A stretch of DNA of 64,000 nt from the NCBI RefSeq assembly GCF_007744075.1, contig NZ_CP036266.1:496001-560000 (forward strand). The letters are read 5' to 3'. Source of the stretch: Gimesia chilikensis (GTDB lineage Bacteria > Planctomycetota > Planctomycetia > Planctomycetales > Planctomycetaceae). Made by a program: the position numbers and the translations under genes. Of this stretch, positions 7,490-16,391 are shown one piece after another (position 1 is the stretch's first letter; each line of letters starts with the position of its first letter). The notes under the pieces were generated by a model. It did no database searches. It was not told where the DNA came from and worked only from the letters and a program-made list of their open reading frames with translations.

Positions 7490-10234
7490 TTATCGCAGAA
7501 GAAGTTCCAAATCAGGTCGCTGAGTTTTCAATGGAGCAAGTTCGTTTACATTGATGTTCGCTGGGATGATGAGCGTTTTCAGATCCGGAAGCATTCGCAA
7601 CTGATTCAAACCGGCTGCGGTGATCCTGGTATCATGAATGTCCAGGACTTCCAGACTCCACATGGCAGTCAGTTCTGAGAGACCGGCGTCGGTAATTGGA
7701 TTCCCCCACAGCGACATCCTTTTGACATCCTTCAGAATCCCAATTTCATCGAGTTGTTGATCGGTGATTCCGGTCTCTGCCAGATAGAGGCGATCAATAT
7801 TTCCAGCCCAGCGAAGTTGTTTGATGAGGTCGTCGGTAACCGGATGACCTTCGAGATGCACGTAGGTGATCCCGCTGAATTGAGCCTGTTTGATTTTCGC
7901 TCCTGCGGCTTTCAGTTGCTCTGAAATCTCTTTGAGCCGTTTTGTGGGGTCGTCATACTTTTGTGGTTTTGCCTTGGAGGTTGGGGCGAGATTGGGGATG
8001 TCGTGCTGTGGTAACTTTCGTAGTTCTGCTTTCAGGTTCAAGTCGTCCGCAAGCGATTGAGTGAGTGCTTTGCCGACCGCCTGCGGCCTGGTGATCGAAT
8101 CAGTGAAGTCGGCTCCATAACTGACTTGTAGCGTCCCCGGGACTCGACTTGTTGCGCGGCGTAATCCACCGGGCGATCCGTTCACGAATCCGGATTTCGT
8201 TTTAATCAGCCAATCATCAGAGCCGTAAAAGAGGAACAATTCTGCCTCCAGATCACCAGTCAGAGTCTGTTCAAAGCCGACAGAGTCACTGACAGTCTCC
8301 ACCGATTGACGTGGAGGTCCTGGTGAACCTGCGATGAGAAGTTGGCCGGGGTGAAAGAGAACTCCAGGCCACTTGCTCAGCGAAGTCGCACGCGAGTAAA
8401 GGGTCTCATTTTCTTCCAGATCGAAGAAGCTCAGCTTGCCGCGACTCGGAATGTATCCGGCAATGCTGCCATTCCTGTTCCAGAAGAGATGTTGCCCGGG
8501 TAAGTCGGCGCGGTGTTGTTCGAGATCGTCAATTGCCAGTAAAGAAGTCGTGTATTGCATAGTCGAACCGTTGGCTGGCAATTTGTTTCTGATCAACTTA
8601 TAGGAAGTTGCTGTAATCAAATTCCCTGACGGATTAACGCCGCCGACTCCGATTCCTGAATCAGGAAACATCCTCGTTTGCAGCGACCCTCCAGTCCTGG
8701 CATCGATTACTCTGATCTCGTCAATGCCGGCACTTCCATCGTTGCCTGGTGTCAGTGCAGCGACGATTTTCGATTCGTCTGAGTTCCAACCGGCGTAGAT
8801 GACTGCTTTGCTCGATCTGGCATAGTCTCGTTCAATTTTACCAGTCTGAAGATTCCAGATGAGAATCCCTCCACCGTTTCCGTCATACCAGTCTCCCACT
8901 GAGATAAGCACGTGTTTCCCAGCTTTAGAAAACTGAGCAGACGTGAATGCCCCTTCAAAGTAAGAGTCTCCTTTTTCTCTTTGCAGTGATTGCAGGACCT
9001 CGCCTGAGGTCAGGTCCATGATTCTTAATTCATTATCCCGAAGAAGTACTTTGTCTTCAGTGGGATGAAAAGAGCCATAGTCGATATTCTTCAAATGATA
9101 TTTCAACTCCCCCAGTTTCAGATCCCAGATGGCGCTGGGTTGCCCCGGATTCCCCCAGCCTGATTTGCCTGTCAGCAGCCAGCGACCTGATGGCGAGAAT
9201 GCCAGGGGAAGATGGTATGCTGCCGCAAACAACGACGTCTGGGTGGGGATCTCAATCGTAGGAGAATCGGGTAGCGGGCCATGCAGGCTTATGGTTTTCT
9301 GCGTCGAATCAACGTGCAACCGCCAATGATTCCTTGTGACCCACCAGCGATTGTCTGTTGATGACTGATAGGTCGGCCATTTCTCTTTGGGAGGGGCTTT
9401 TTCATGCCGATCCAAGGGCCAGAGTTCCACTTTTCCCTGGGGGTAATTCAACAAAATCTCATCATTCACAAAGTCGGCATCAAGTGCAGTTCGTGGAATA
9501 GAGAGCAAGGGAAATACCGTCGCTGTCTCCCAGACGATCACACGCGGTGTGTACCAGAATTCGCCTGATCCTATGGTGAGAAATCTGCTGCCATCGTCGT
9601 TGAACTCAACGGTGCGAATTCTAATGGGAGAACAGAACCGCTGTTGTACTTTCCCTGTTTTTAAATTCCACAGAATTCCAATGTTACCAGAACCTGCTAA
9701 CAAGAATTGTTGATCAGGTGAGAGCTTCGCTGCGCTGATTTCTCCCTCTGTCGGAAATTCGTTAAGAGTTTCGCCTGTTTCCAGATTCCAGACACGAATC
9801 GTTTCTGGTCCGCAGGAAGCGACGAAAACTGGCTGCCCGTTGTTGATCAACAGGATGTTGGAATAATTAGAGTATTTATACCTGGTGAGGTCGATATCGC
9901 GTATGACTTCTCCATTCTGCTTATTCAACAGCCTCACCATCTCTGATGACTTCAATAACACGCGACCGTTTTGCAAGAACCTTGCAGAGAAATTTCTGGT
10001 GTTGAACGGATACTGCCGCAACGCGAGTCCCGTTTTGACATCCCACAAAACAGCACTTGCCTGATGTCTCGTCAGCAGATGTCCTGATTCAGAGTCATAG
10101 TCGTCAACACGATCGGCAGATGCAAGCCCCCATTGCTGAATGAAGAGTTCCTGTTCCGCAGCGCAAGAATTCCTTGCAAGAGTGGCGATGAACAAAATTA
10201 AGCTGATTTCCAGAGTACGATTCCAGGAAAGCAT
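7490..10234 (-). CDS. secreted WD40-repeat protein with C-terminal leucine-rich repeats
   Basis: 914 residues from the ATG at 10234, preceded by GGAG and followed by a signal peptide (ISLILFIATLARNSCA). The longer frame to 10435 lacks a ribosome site. The first two thirds carry many WD40-like blades, each with a hydrophobic strand and an ILWNLKTG, AIWDLKLGE or LIWNLQTGK turn. About the last 170 residues form leucine-rich repeats of the planctomycete GITDQQL/PITDAGL type. Such proteins are generally binding scaffolds in the periplasm or at the surface. The partner is unknown. It is the largest gene of the accessory island and has no operon partner. Confidence 0.8.
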   Translation of the reverse strand: MLSWNRTLEISLILFIATLARNSCAAEQELFIQQWGLASADRVDDYDSESGHLLTRHQASAVLWDVKTGLALRQYPFNTRNFSARFLQNGRVLLKSSEMVRLLNKQNGEVIRDIDLTRYKYSNYSNILLINNGQPVFVASCGPETIRVWNLETGETLNEFPTEGEISAAKLSPDQQFLLAGSGNIGILWNLKTGKVQQRFCSPIRIRTVEFNDDGSRFLTIGSGEFWYTPRVIVWETATVFPLLSIPRTALDADFVNDEILLNYPQGKVELWPLDRHEKAPPKEKWPTYQSSTDNRWWVTRNHWRLHVDSTQKTISLHGPLPDSPTIEIPTQTSLFAAAYHLPLAFSPSGRWLLTGKSGWGNPGQPSAIWDLKLGELKYHLKNIDYGSFHPTEDKVLLRDNELRIMDLTSGEVLQSLQREKGDSYFEGAFTSAQFSKAGKHVLISVGDWYDGNGGGILIWNLQTGKIERDYARSSKAVIYAGWNSDESKIVAALTPGNDGSAGIDEIRVIDARTGGSLQTRMFPDSGIGVGGVNPSGNLITATSYKLIRNKLPANGSTMQYTTSLLAIDDLEQHRADLPGQHLFWNRNGSIAGYIPSRGKLSFFDLEENETLYSRATSLSKWPGVLFHPGQLLIAGSPGPPRQSVETVSDSVGFEQTLTGDLEAELFLFYGSDDWLIKTKSGFVNGSPGGLRRATSRVPGTLQVSYGADFTDSITRPQAVGKALTQSLADDLNLKAELRKLPQHDIPNLAPTSKAKPQKYDDPTKRLKEISEQLKAAGAKIKQAQFSGITYVHLEGHPVTDDLIKQLRWAGNIDRLYLAETGITDQQLDEIGILKDVKRMSLWGNPITDAGLSELTAMWSLEVLDIHDTRITAAGLNQLRMLPDLKTLIIPANINVNELAPLKTQRPDLELLLR

Positions 10235-10498
10235 CTCACACTCCATGAAAATAAATGTAGTGCCATGTCGAGCTTGAAATCTCATATGACAATCTATGTC
10301 CGCTGCTCTATTGATGAATTTTGGGATGATGGCGATCACGGGAGTGCGACAACAGAGCACATAACAACACTCCCCGCCCTTAATTTCAAACTTGACGAAG
10401 CACCAGATTGAGATCCATTCTTTGTTGGTGTGCAATGCTCAATGCGGTTTCTGACGCAGACCCATTCTCTGGACAGATAATATGACAGGAACAAGATC
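10235..10498. other. gene-free stretch upstream of the WD40/LRR gene
   Basis: Contains an in-frame extension of the WD40/LRR frame without start signals. I see no convincing gene or promoter. Confidence 0.4.
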
Positions 10499-10770
10499 GG
10501 GCTTTCGAACACTGCTTTCGCAATCCATCTTCCTTCAGCTTAGCAATTTTCAGCTATAGGGGTGAGTTTCTTTTTTGTAAAATGGTTGGTTTGGTCTTTG
10601 AATGGGATTCCCTGGGGAGTCTGCATTGAAGCCTCAGTCGCCAGGCGGGCGGATACATGGGTCCGTACCCTGCGGTTGGGGATGGGGGACTCGGTTGTGA
10701 ATTGATTGATTGAGCTGTGATGTCCTGCTCGCTGCGCTCGGTCCGGGTTTCATTCGGGGTGAGCCGGTTC
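10499..10770 (+). repeat. R2 repeat, copy C (full)
   Basis: The core runs from CAGCTTAGCAATTTTCAGC (10536) to the hairpin at 10741-10759. The hairpin is more diverged (GTCCGGGT-TTC-ATTCGGGG) and pairs with G-U wobbles and one outer mismatch. It shares the 5' extension seen in copy B. Confidence 0.8.
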
Positions 10771-10803
10771 TGGATTTGGGTGCGTGCTGGCGATCATGGT
10801 TTC

Positions 10804-10837
10804 AACCGGGGCTAATGCCCTGCGGCTAATTGGTTTT
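10804..10837 (+). repeat. short inverted element with repeated GGCTAAT
   Basis: AACC and GGTT ends enclose two GGCTAAT units. It reminds me of small dispersed elements in planctomycete genomes. Only one copy is in this window, so this is tentative. Confidence 0.35.
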
Positions 10838-10898
10838 TATTGCAGTCCGGGTTCCTTACAAGACGGGGGCAGGATTGCTTCGGCTGCTGTTCATTTCC

Positions 10899-10990
10899 GG
10901 TTTGGGGTGGGTGGTTCGAACGTGGCTTGATTTTGATAGCTGTGACCTCCTGCTCACGGGGCTCGCCCCGAATTGCATTCGGGGTTACCC
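10899..10990 (+). repeat. R2 repeat, diverged partial copy E
   Basis: Matches the last third of R2 with many changes, but its terminal hairpin at 10966-10984 is a perfect CCCCGAAT-TGC-ATTCGGGG. Several stem bases differ on both arms from copies B and D, keeping the pairs. The rest of 10991-11412 shows no convincing gene; overlapping frames on both strands there are judged spurious. Confidence 0.7.
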
Positions 10991-11412
10991 GGTTATTTGA
11001 ACTGATTTCCTGAACTTCAGACTTTTGTTGTGATGTTGTGTGATCTTGTTGAATGGCGTGCGGGGGTCAAGGGGAATTGTGCTTTGATTCTGATTTGAAA
11101 GGGGGGGAGTTGCTGGTGAGTGTCGCGCGAAATGCTCTGAAAGTGCTCCGAAATGATTTGAAATTCTACGAGACATCGGGAACCGGTTCCGTTTGTGCTG
11201 GTGAAAAACTGGAAAAATCGACGGCGATTCAGGTGGATCTGAGTCACAGGTGCGTCGTGTTCCAGTGCTCGCATCGTCCGCCTCGCGCGCGAAGCACAAT
11301 TGCGATAAATTACGGTTCGGGAGGAGCCGATCAAGGTCAAACTGTTCAGGGAAATGGAACAGAAGGGAACTGGAAATCGTGAGGTTGTTCTCAAGCCGAC
11401 TGACGGGGACGC

Positions 11413-13881
11413 CTAACGGACGTCTTCCCGTCGGTAGAGGGGTTCGCTGATGCCGGTGGCTTCGTCGACGGACCAGGGGAGCCAGGTCAAGGCGACTTCG
11501 TTGATCATCAGGTCGGATTTGCGGGGGCGGACGAGGTACTCTTCGATTTCGAGGTCCTCGGGACGGATGGGGGCTTCGAGCTCATCCAGTTCCTGCTGGA
11601 ACTCGGCTTCGAGCTCCTCGTATTTCTGCTGCTGGACTTTGAGGGCTTCCTGGGCACGTTCGATGTCGTCGTATTCCTTAGCGGCGCGACCGACGCTGCG
11701 GGCCGCGGTGGAGGCTTTGCGGACGTTCGTCGCGCTGGCGATTTTACGACCCATGATGGCACCAAAGATGGTGGTGCCAATGGAGAGGAAGGAGCTCATT
11801 TTTTTGTCGCTGTACTGGGACTCTTCGCGGGCAACGCGTTCTTCTGCAGTGCGAATGCGATTCTGGATGGTCTCGAGTTTGGAAGCGTATTTCGCGCGGA
11901 GTTTTTCGATCTGCAGATCGCGTTCTTCGCGCAGGAGTAGTTTGAGCCGGGCGCGGAAGTCGGCTTCGGTTTCGTCCGGATCGGAGTAGAGTTTGGGATC
12001 GGCGCTGAACCAGAGTTTCAGCGGACGTTCCTGGTAGAGGTAGTTCTTCAGATCTTTTTCCCAGGTGGTGTATTTTTTGTTGCGAGTCAGAGCGGTGTCG
12101 ACGCCGGCGAAACGGGCCTGGTCTGCGGGCTGGTCCTGGTAGTCGAGATCGCCGACGGGGATGGGGGTGGCCTCTTCCCAGAGGCTCTCGGGGACATCGC
12201 CGGTGAGGGAGATCAACAGAGCGACATCCTGCCAGAGGTCGAATTTCGATTTGGCATCGGCATAGCGGAGCTTCGCCAGGCCGAGCACGCCAGGCCGGTA
12301 GACCAGTCTGCTCCCCTGGGGGAGCATGCTGGAGGCACGGAAGACGCGTTGTTTGATGTCGGGGGGGATCAACGGTGGCTGATCGGGCTCGGCTGCGGTT
12401 GTGGGTTCGGCGGTGCTCGGGGCGCTGGTGACCGTGGTTAGGGTTTCGTCGGCGAGCGCCTGCTTGCGGGGATCCATGAGGGTCTGGATCTGTGTGCGTG
12501 TCAGGGGGCCACGGAGGTACGAGAGGGCCCAGCGGGTGTGGAAGACGACAGGGGCATCTTCATGAACGTTGTGCAGCAGGAAGACGCGGCTACCGAGGTC
12601 GGAGAGGATGGCTTCCATCTGCTGACGGTGGAACTGGCTGCCTGCGGTTCCCGATGCGCTTTCCAGGCCGTCCAGCACGCGGGCCTTGTCTCGCTCGGTC
12701 TGCAGACGACCGATGAACCAGGTGCCTGTATTGGAGAGCCCTTTGTAGTCGAGGTCGACGGGGTTCTGGGTAGAGAGGACGACGCCCAGTCCAAAGGCGC
12801 GGGCCTGTTTGAGCAGGGTCAGCATGGGCGTTTTGGAAGGGGGATTCGCGGTCGGGGGGAAGTAGCCGTAGACTTCGTCCATGTAGAGGATGGCGCGGAG
12901 GCTGGACGTTCCCGACTGGCTGCGGACCCAGGCCAGGACTTCGTTGAGCAGGACGGTGACGAAGAACATCCGCTCGGAATCCGAGAGGTGGGCGATGGAG
13001 AGGATCGAGATGCGTGGCTTGCCTGCGCGGGTCGTCAGCAGGTTGGCGATGTTGAGTGCTTCGCCCTGCATCCAGGCCTCGAAGCCGGGGGAGGCGAGCA
13101 GGTTGTTCAACTGCAGAGAGAGGGCCATCCGGTCTTTGGCGGGGTAGAAGGTTTCCAGGTCGAGGAAGCCGATCTTGTCGAACGGGGGCGCCTGGATTTC
13201 CTGGATCAGGCTGGCGACCGAGAGGTTGCGTTTCTCTTTCCAGGCCTGGTTGAGCAGATTGGAGATCAGAATATGTTCGCGGCTGTTGATCGGGTCGGCA
13301 TCGATTTTGAGCAGGGCCAGCAGTCCGGAGACGGCGGAGAGGATCCGATCCCGCAGGGCGTCGCTGTCGTTGAGGACCGCATCGCTGGGGGCGTCAAACG
13401 ATTTGAGGACCGAGATGGGCAGGCCAGCGCTGCTGCCCGGGGTGTAGATGGCCATGTCGACAGCGTCACGGAGCCGGGCGATGCGGTCGGCGTCCTGCTG
13501 CCAGTCGGCGAGGCCTTTCTTCCAGAGGTCTGCGGTTGCGCGGGCGTATTCATCGGGTGTCTTTCCCTTGCGGACCGCTTCGCTTTCTTCAATCCAGGGA
13601 CGGAAGTCGGCTGGTTTCAGATCGGGGAAGTTGAGCAGCAGGTTGCCGAGGTCCCCCTTGGGGTCGATGGCGATCACGGGAATGTCGTCGATGGCGGCTT
13701 CTTCGAGCAGCGAGAGACAGAGGCCCGTCTTGCCACTGCCCGTCATGCCGACACAGACCGCGTGGGTCGTGAGGTCTTTGCTGTCGTAGAGGACGAGGTT
13801 GTCGGTGAGCGACCCGGTGGGGAGATCGTATTCTTTACCGAGGTAGAAGGCGCCTAGTTTCTCATAGGGTTGGTCAGTCAT
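11413..13881 (-). CDS. HerA/FtsK-type ATPase (DUF87-like) with coiled-coil tail
   Basis: 822 residues, ATG start. Walker A is GMTGSGKTG at residues 45-53 and Walker B is ILYMDEV at 331-337. A STQNP motif at 370-374 and a [13 protein letters not shown] block at 391-403 are typical of HerA-like hexameric pumps (the sensor and arginine-finger region). About residues 660-780 form charged coiled coils broken by a short hydrophobic/Ala-rich piece ([15 protein letters not shown]). Family members move DNA or protein with ATP. No NurA nuclease lies beside it, so the substrate is open. Base composition is more GC-rich than the island on its right side, marking the border of the core genome. A long antisense frame here is a codon-bias shadow. 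Confidence 0.85.
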   Translation of the reverse strand: MTDQPYEKLGAFYLGKEYDLPTGSLTDNLVLYDSKDLTTHAVCVGMTGSGKTGLCLSLLEEAAIDDIPVIAIDPKGDLGNLLLNFPDLKPADFRPWIEESEAVRKGKTPDEYARATADLWKKGLADWQQDADRIARLRDAVDMAIYTPGSSAGLPISVLKSFDAPSDAVLNDSDALRDRILSAVSGLLALLKIDADPINSREHILISNLLNQAWKEKRNLSVASLIQEIQAPPFDKIGFLDLETFYPAKDRMALSLQLNNLLASPGFEAWMQGEALNIANLLTTRAGKPRISILSIAHLSDSERMFFVTVLLNEVLAWVRSQSGTSSLRAILYMDEVYGYFPPTANPPSKTPMLTLLKQARAFGLGVVLSTQNPVDLDYKGLSNTGTWFIGRLQTERDKARVLDGLESASGTAGSQFHRQQMEAILSDLGSRVFLLHNVHEDAPVVFHTRWALSYLRGPLTRTQIQTLMDPRKQALADETLTTVTSAPSTAEPTTAAEPDQPPLIPPDIKQRVFRASSMLPQGSRLVYRPGVLGLAKLRYADAKSKFDLWQDVALLISLTGDVPESLWEEATPIPVGDLDYQDQPADQARFAGVDTALTRNKKYTTWEKDLKNYLYQERPLKLWFSADPKLYSDPDETEADFRARLKLLLREERDLQIEKLRAKYASKLETIQNRIRTAEERVAREESQYSDKKMSSFLSIGTTIFGAIMGRKIASATNVRKASTAARSVGRAAKEYDDIERAQEALKVQQQKYEELEAEFQQELDELEAPIRPEDLEIEEYLVRPRKSDLMINEVALTWLPWSVDEATGISEPLYRREDVR

Positions 13882-13977
13882 GGCACACCGTGATGGGCAA
13901 CGGGAAGTGTGATCGGGAAGGCTCGCTGTTCCAGGGAGCTCTGATTGTTAATAGCGTAGCAGGCCGCGATCGAGAAA

Positions 13978-14442
13978 TCACGTTTTGTCCGTGAACTTCT
14001 CAGAAAATGCAGTCTGCTCGGGGGCCTCTTCATCGGAGACGACGGAGAAACATTCCGAGACCTCAGTGGGGATGCGGCAGGGGGAGAGGGACTGGTAATT
14101 CACGAAGGCCCAGTTGGTCTCGGCTCGGACGAGCAGTTCGGAATCAGCGGGACGGATGATGCGATATTTGCGCAGGGATTTGACTTTCTGCAGATTGGAG
14201 ATCCAAGTTTGCACGATGATTTCCTGATCGACGAACGCGGGCTGCAGGTATTCGATGAAGTGACTGCGGGCGACCCAGCCGATTCCCTGTTCGCGATAGC
14301 GGCGGGCGGGCCAGCCGTTGGCACCGGAGTGAGCGACAGCGGCGTCCTGCAGCCATTTGAGGTAAACGACATTGTTGACGTGGCCCAGCCCGTCGATTTC
14401 ATCATTGGTCACCAAATGATGGTATTCATAAATACGATGCAT
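13978..14442 (-). CDS. acyl-CoA thioesterase, hotdog fold (4HBT)
   Basis: 154 residues, ATG start. The N-terminus HHLVTNDEIDGLGHVNNVVYLKWLQDA is the hallmark of YbgC/FadM-type single hotdog thioesterases: the D/H pair followed by GHVNN is the catalytic region. The middle (RSHFIEYLQPAFVDQEIIVQTW) fits the substrate-tunnel strand. The enzyme would hydrolyse an acyl-CoA in the cytosol; chain length cannot be told. It stands alone, divergent from the sugar kinase at 14566. Confidence 0.8.
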   Translation of the reverse strand: MHRIYEYHHLVTNDEIDGLGHVNNVVYLKWLQDAAVAHSGANGWPARRYREQGIGWVARSHFIEYLQPAFVDQEIIVQTWISNLQKVKSLRKYRIIRPADSELLVRAETNWAFVNYQSLSPCRIPTEVSECFSVVSDEEAPEQTAFSEKFTDKT

Positions 14443-14565
14443 GGAATTTGTATCCCGGAATATGGTATGGTATCAGCAGAGATGAACTGAAATGCTGTTG
14501 GACGGGTTTATTGAATTACTGATCAACAGTGTAATTGAAATCAACAAGAATGGAATCGGAGTTCC

Positions 14566-15483
14566 ATGAATAATTCTGCGTCACTCCCGCTGGTAATTGG
14601 TTTAGGTGAATTACTCTGGGATTGTTTTGGTGATGACCGCCGACCGGGCGGGGCACCTGCGAATGTCGCTTTTCAGGCTAATCAACTGGGATGCAGGGGG
14701 ACCGTAGTTACGCGCGTCGGCCAGGATGATCTGGGGCGGGAACTGCTCGATTTTCTCAAAAAACAACAGCTCTCCACGGATTACGTGCAGGTCGATGAGA
14801 ACTACCCGACCGGAACGGTGACGGTGGAGTTCACCGACGCCAACGATCCGCAGTATACGATTCATGAACAGGTCGCCTGGGATCATCTTGACTTTACCGC
14901 TCCGCTGGCGACACTGATGGGCGACGCCCGGGCCGTGTGCTTCGGAACACTGGCGCAGCGCGATGCCGACTCACGAGAGGCAATTCATCAGTGCCTGGCA
15001 GCGACCAGCGATGACTGCCTGGTCGTCTACGATATTAACCTCAGGCAGAAGTATTACGATCGGGACTGGATCGAGCGATCACTCAAAGCGGCCCGCGTCG
15101 TGAAACTGAACCAGGATGAGGTCGAGGTTCTGTCGGAACTCTTGGGAGTCTCTCAAGACGACCTGCAAAAATTCGCGGATCAGCTGCAGGCAGATTACGG
15201 AGTCGAGGCGATCTGTATTACCCGTGGCTCACAGGGATGCCTGATCTACGCGGAAGGCGAAGTCTATGATATTCCCGGGACACCAGTCGAAGTGGCTGAT
15301 GCGGTGGGAGCCGGCGATGCGTTTACCGCTGCTCTAATTTCACGACGCCTGCTGGGTTGGTCCTGGGATCGGGCAGCATTGTTTGCCAATCGTGTGGGAG
15401 GCCTGGTGGCCAGTCAATCCGGGGCGATGCCGGTGTTGCGGGACGAGTTCGAGCAACTCAGCCAGGAAATCAAAAACAGTTAA
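14566..15483 (+). CDS. PfkB-family carbohydrate kinase (fructokinase-like)
   Basis: 305 residues, ATG start. The N-terminal signature GELLWDCFGDDRRPGGAPAN and the C-terminal DAVGAGDAFTAAL (anion hole and catalytic Asp) identify a PfkB/ribokinase-fold sugar kinase. The N-terminus is closest in style to fructokinases. It would phosphorylate a sugar with ATP in the cytosol; the exact sugar is inferred only. It is followed by the cyclophilin gene 59 bases later on the same strand, with its own ribosome site. Confidence 0.85.
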   Translation: MNNSASLPLVIGLGELLWDCFGDDRRPGGAPANVAFQANQLGCRGTVVTRVGQDDLGRELLDFLKKQQLSTDYVQVDENYPTGTVTVEFTDANDPQYTIHEQVAWDHLDFTAPLATLMGDARAVCFGTLAQRDADSREAIHQCLAATSDDCLVVYDINLRQKYYDRDWIERSLKAARVVKLNQDEVEVLSELLGVSQDDLQKFADQLQADYGVEAICITRGSQGCLIYAEGEVYDIPGTPVEVADAVGAGDAFTAALISRRLLGWSWDRAALFANRVGGLVASQSGAMPVLRDEFEQLSQEIKNS

Positions 15484-15542
15484 GCGAGCTTAATCAGTTT
15501 CATTTTATTGAATTCAGTCAGATAAACTTAAGGAAAGATTTG

Positions 15543-16379
15543 ATGTTACGTATCACCCTCTTCGCGTTATGCCTGTTGCTGCCCTGCCTGGTGGGATGTA
15601 CCAGTGAAACTCCCACGGCCGGCGATGCTGAAGTTCCCGAAGCAGCTGGCGAAAAGCCGGCCACCTCGGATGCCGAAAATTTTCAGGTTCTCTTAAACAC
15701 CACCAAAGGTGACATCCTGCTGGAAGTGCACCCCGCCTGGTCACCCCGTGGTGCAGAGCGGTTCAAGAAGCTCGTCGAAGAAGGTTTTTACAACGATGTG
15801 GCTTTCTTTCGCGTGATCGACGGCTTCATGGCCCAGGTCGGGATTCAAGGTGATCCCGCCGTGCATGCGAAGTGGGCCGATAACAATATCATGGATGATC
15901 CCGTGGTTGAGTCGAACAAACGCGGGTATGTCTCGTTTGCGAAAACCGGACTGCCGGATTCCCGCTCCACCCAGTTCTTCATCAACTTCGGCGATAATTC
16001 CAATCTGGACAACATGGGCTTTTCTCCCTTCGCGAAGGTGATTAAAGGCATGGATGTCGTCGATTCACTCTACAATGGTTACGGTGAAGGGGCTCCCGGA
16101 GGAGCAGGTCCCGATCAGATGCGGCTTCGTGCTCAGGGCAATGCCTATCTGAAACAGCAATTTCCGATGCTGGACTACATCAAAAAAGCGACCGTTGTTG
16201 GCGAGAAACCGGCTGAGGGAGAAGCGAAGCCCGAAGCTGAGAAAGCGGAAGGTGAAAAACCAGCCGAGAAAGAAGGGGCAGAAAAACCGCCTGAAACAAA
16301 GGCTGAGGAAAAGCCCGAGGAGAAAAAAGAAGCAGCAGCCAAACCGGAGAAAGAGGCTGCTGCTGAAAAGAAAGAATAA
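15543..16379 (+). CDS. lipoprotein peptidyl-prolyl isomerase (cyclophilin)
   Basis: 278 residues from the ATG at 15543 (AAGGA upstream). The N-terminus is a lipoprotein signal ending in LVGC with the lipid-bearing Cys at 19. Residues about 47-210 are a cyclophilin domain (TTKGDILLEV, FYNDVAFFRVIDGFMAQVG, STQFFINF). The prolyl isomerase would assist folding of exported proteins, anchored in a membrane facing the periplasm. The last 65 or so residues are almost only Lys, Glu, Ala and Pro, a low-complexity charged tail of unknown role. It converges on hom with 12 bases between. Confidence 0.85.
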   Translation: MLRITLFALCLLLPCLVGCTSETPTAGDAEVPEAAGEKPATSDAENFQVLLNTTKGDILLEVHPAWSPRGAERFKKLVEEGFYNDVAFFRVIDGFMAQVGIQGDPAVHAKWADNNIMDDPVVESNKRGYVSFAKTGLPDSRSTQFFINFGDNSNLDNMGFSPFAKVIKGMDVVDSLYNGYGEGAPGGAGPDQMRLRAQGNAYLKQQFPMLDYIKKATVVGEKPAEGEAKPEAEKAEGEKPAEKEGAEKPPETKAEEKPEEKKEAAAKPEKEAAAEKKE

Positions 16380-16391
16380 GGCTGCGACAGA

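Noticed and set aside
11017-11394. Overlapping frames on both strands of 11,000-11,400
   Set aside because: They have no ribosome sites and unnatural composition (Thr/Ser/Asn-rich or Cys/Ser mixes), and they overlap each other.
12538-13857. 439-codon open frame on the plus strand
   Set aside because: It lies antisense to the HerA-type ATPase, has odd composition and results from the GC-rich codon use of the real gene.
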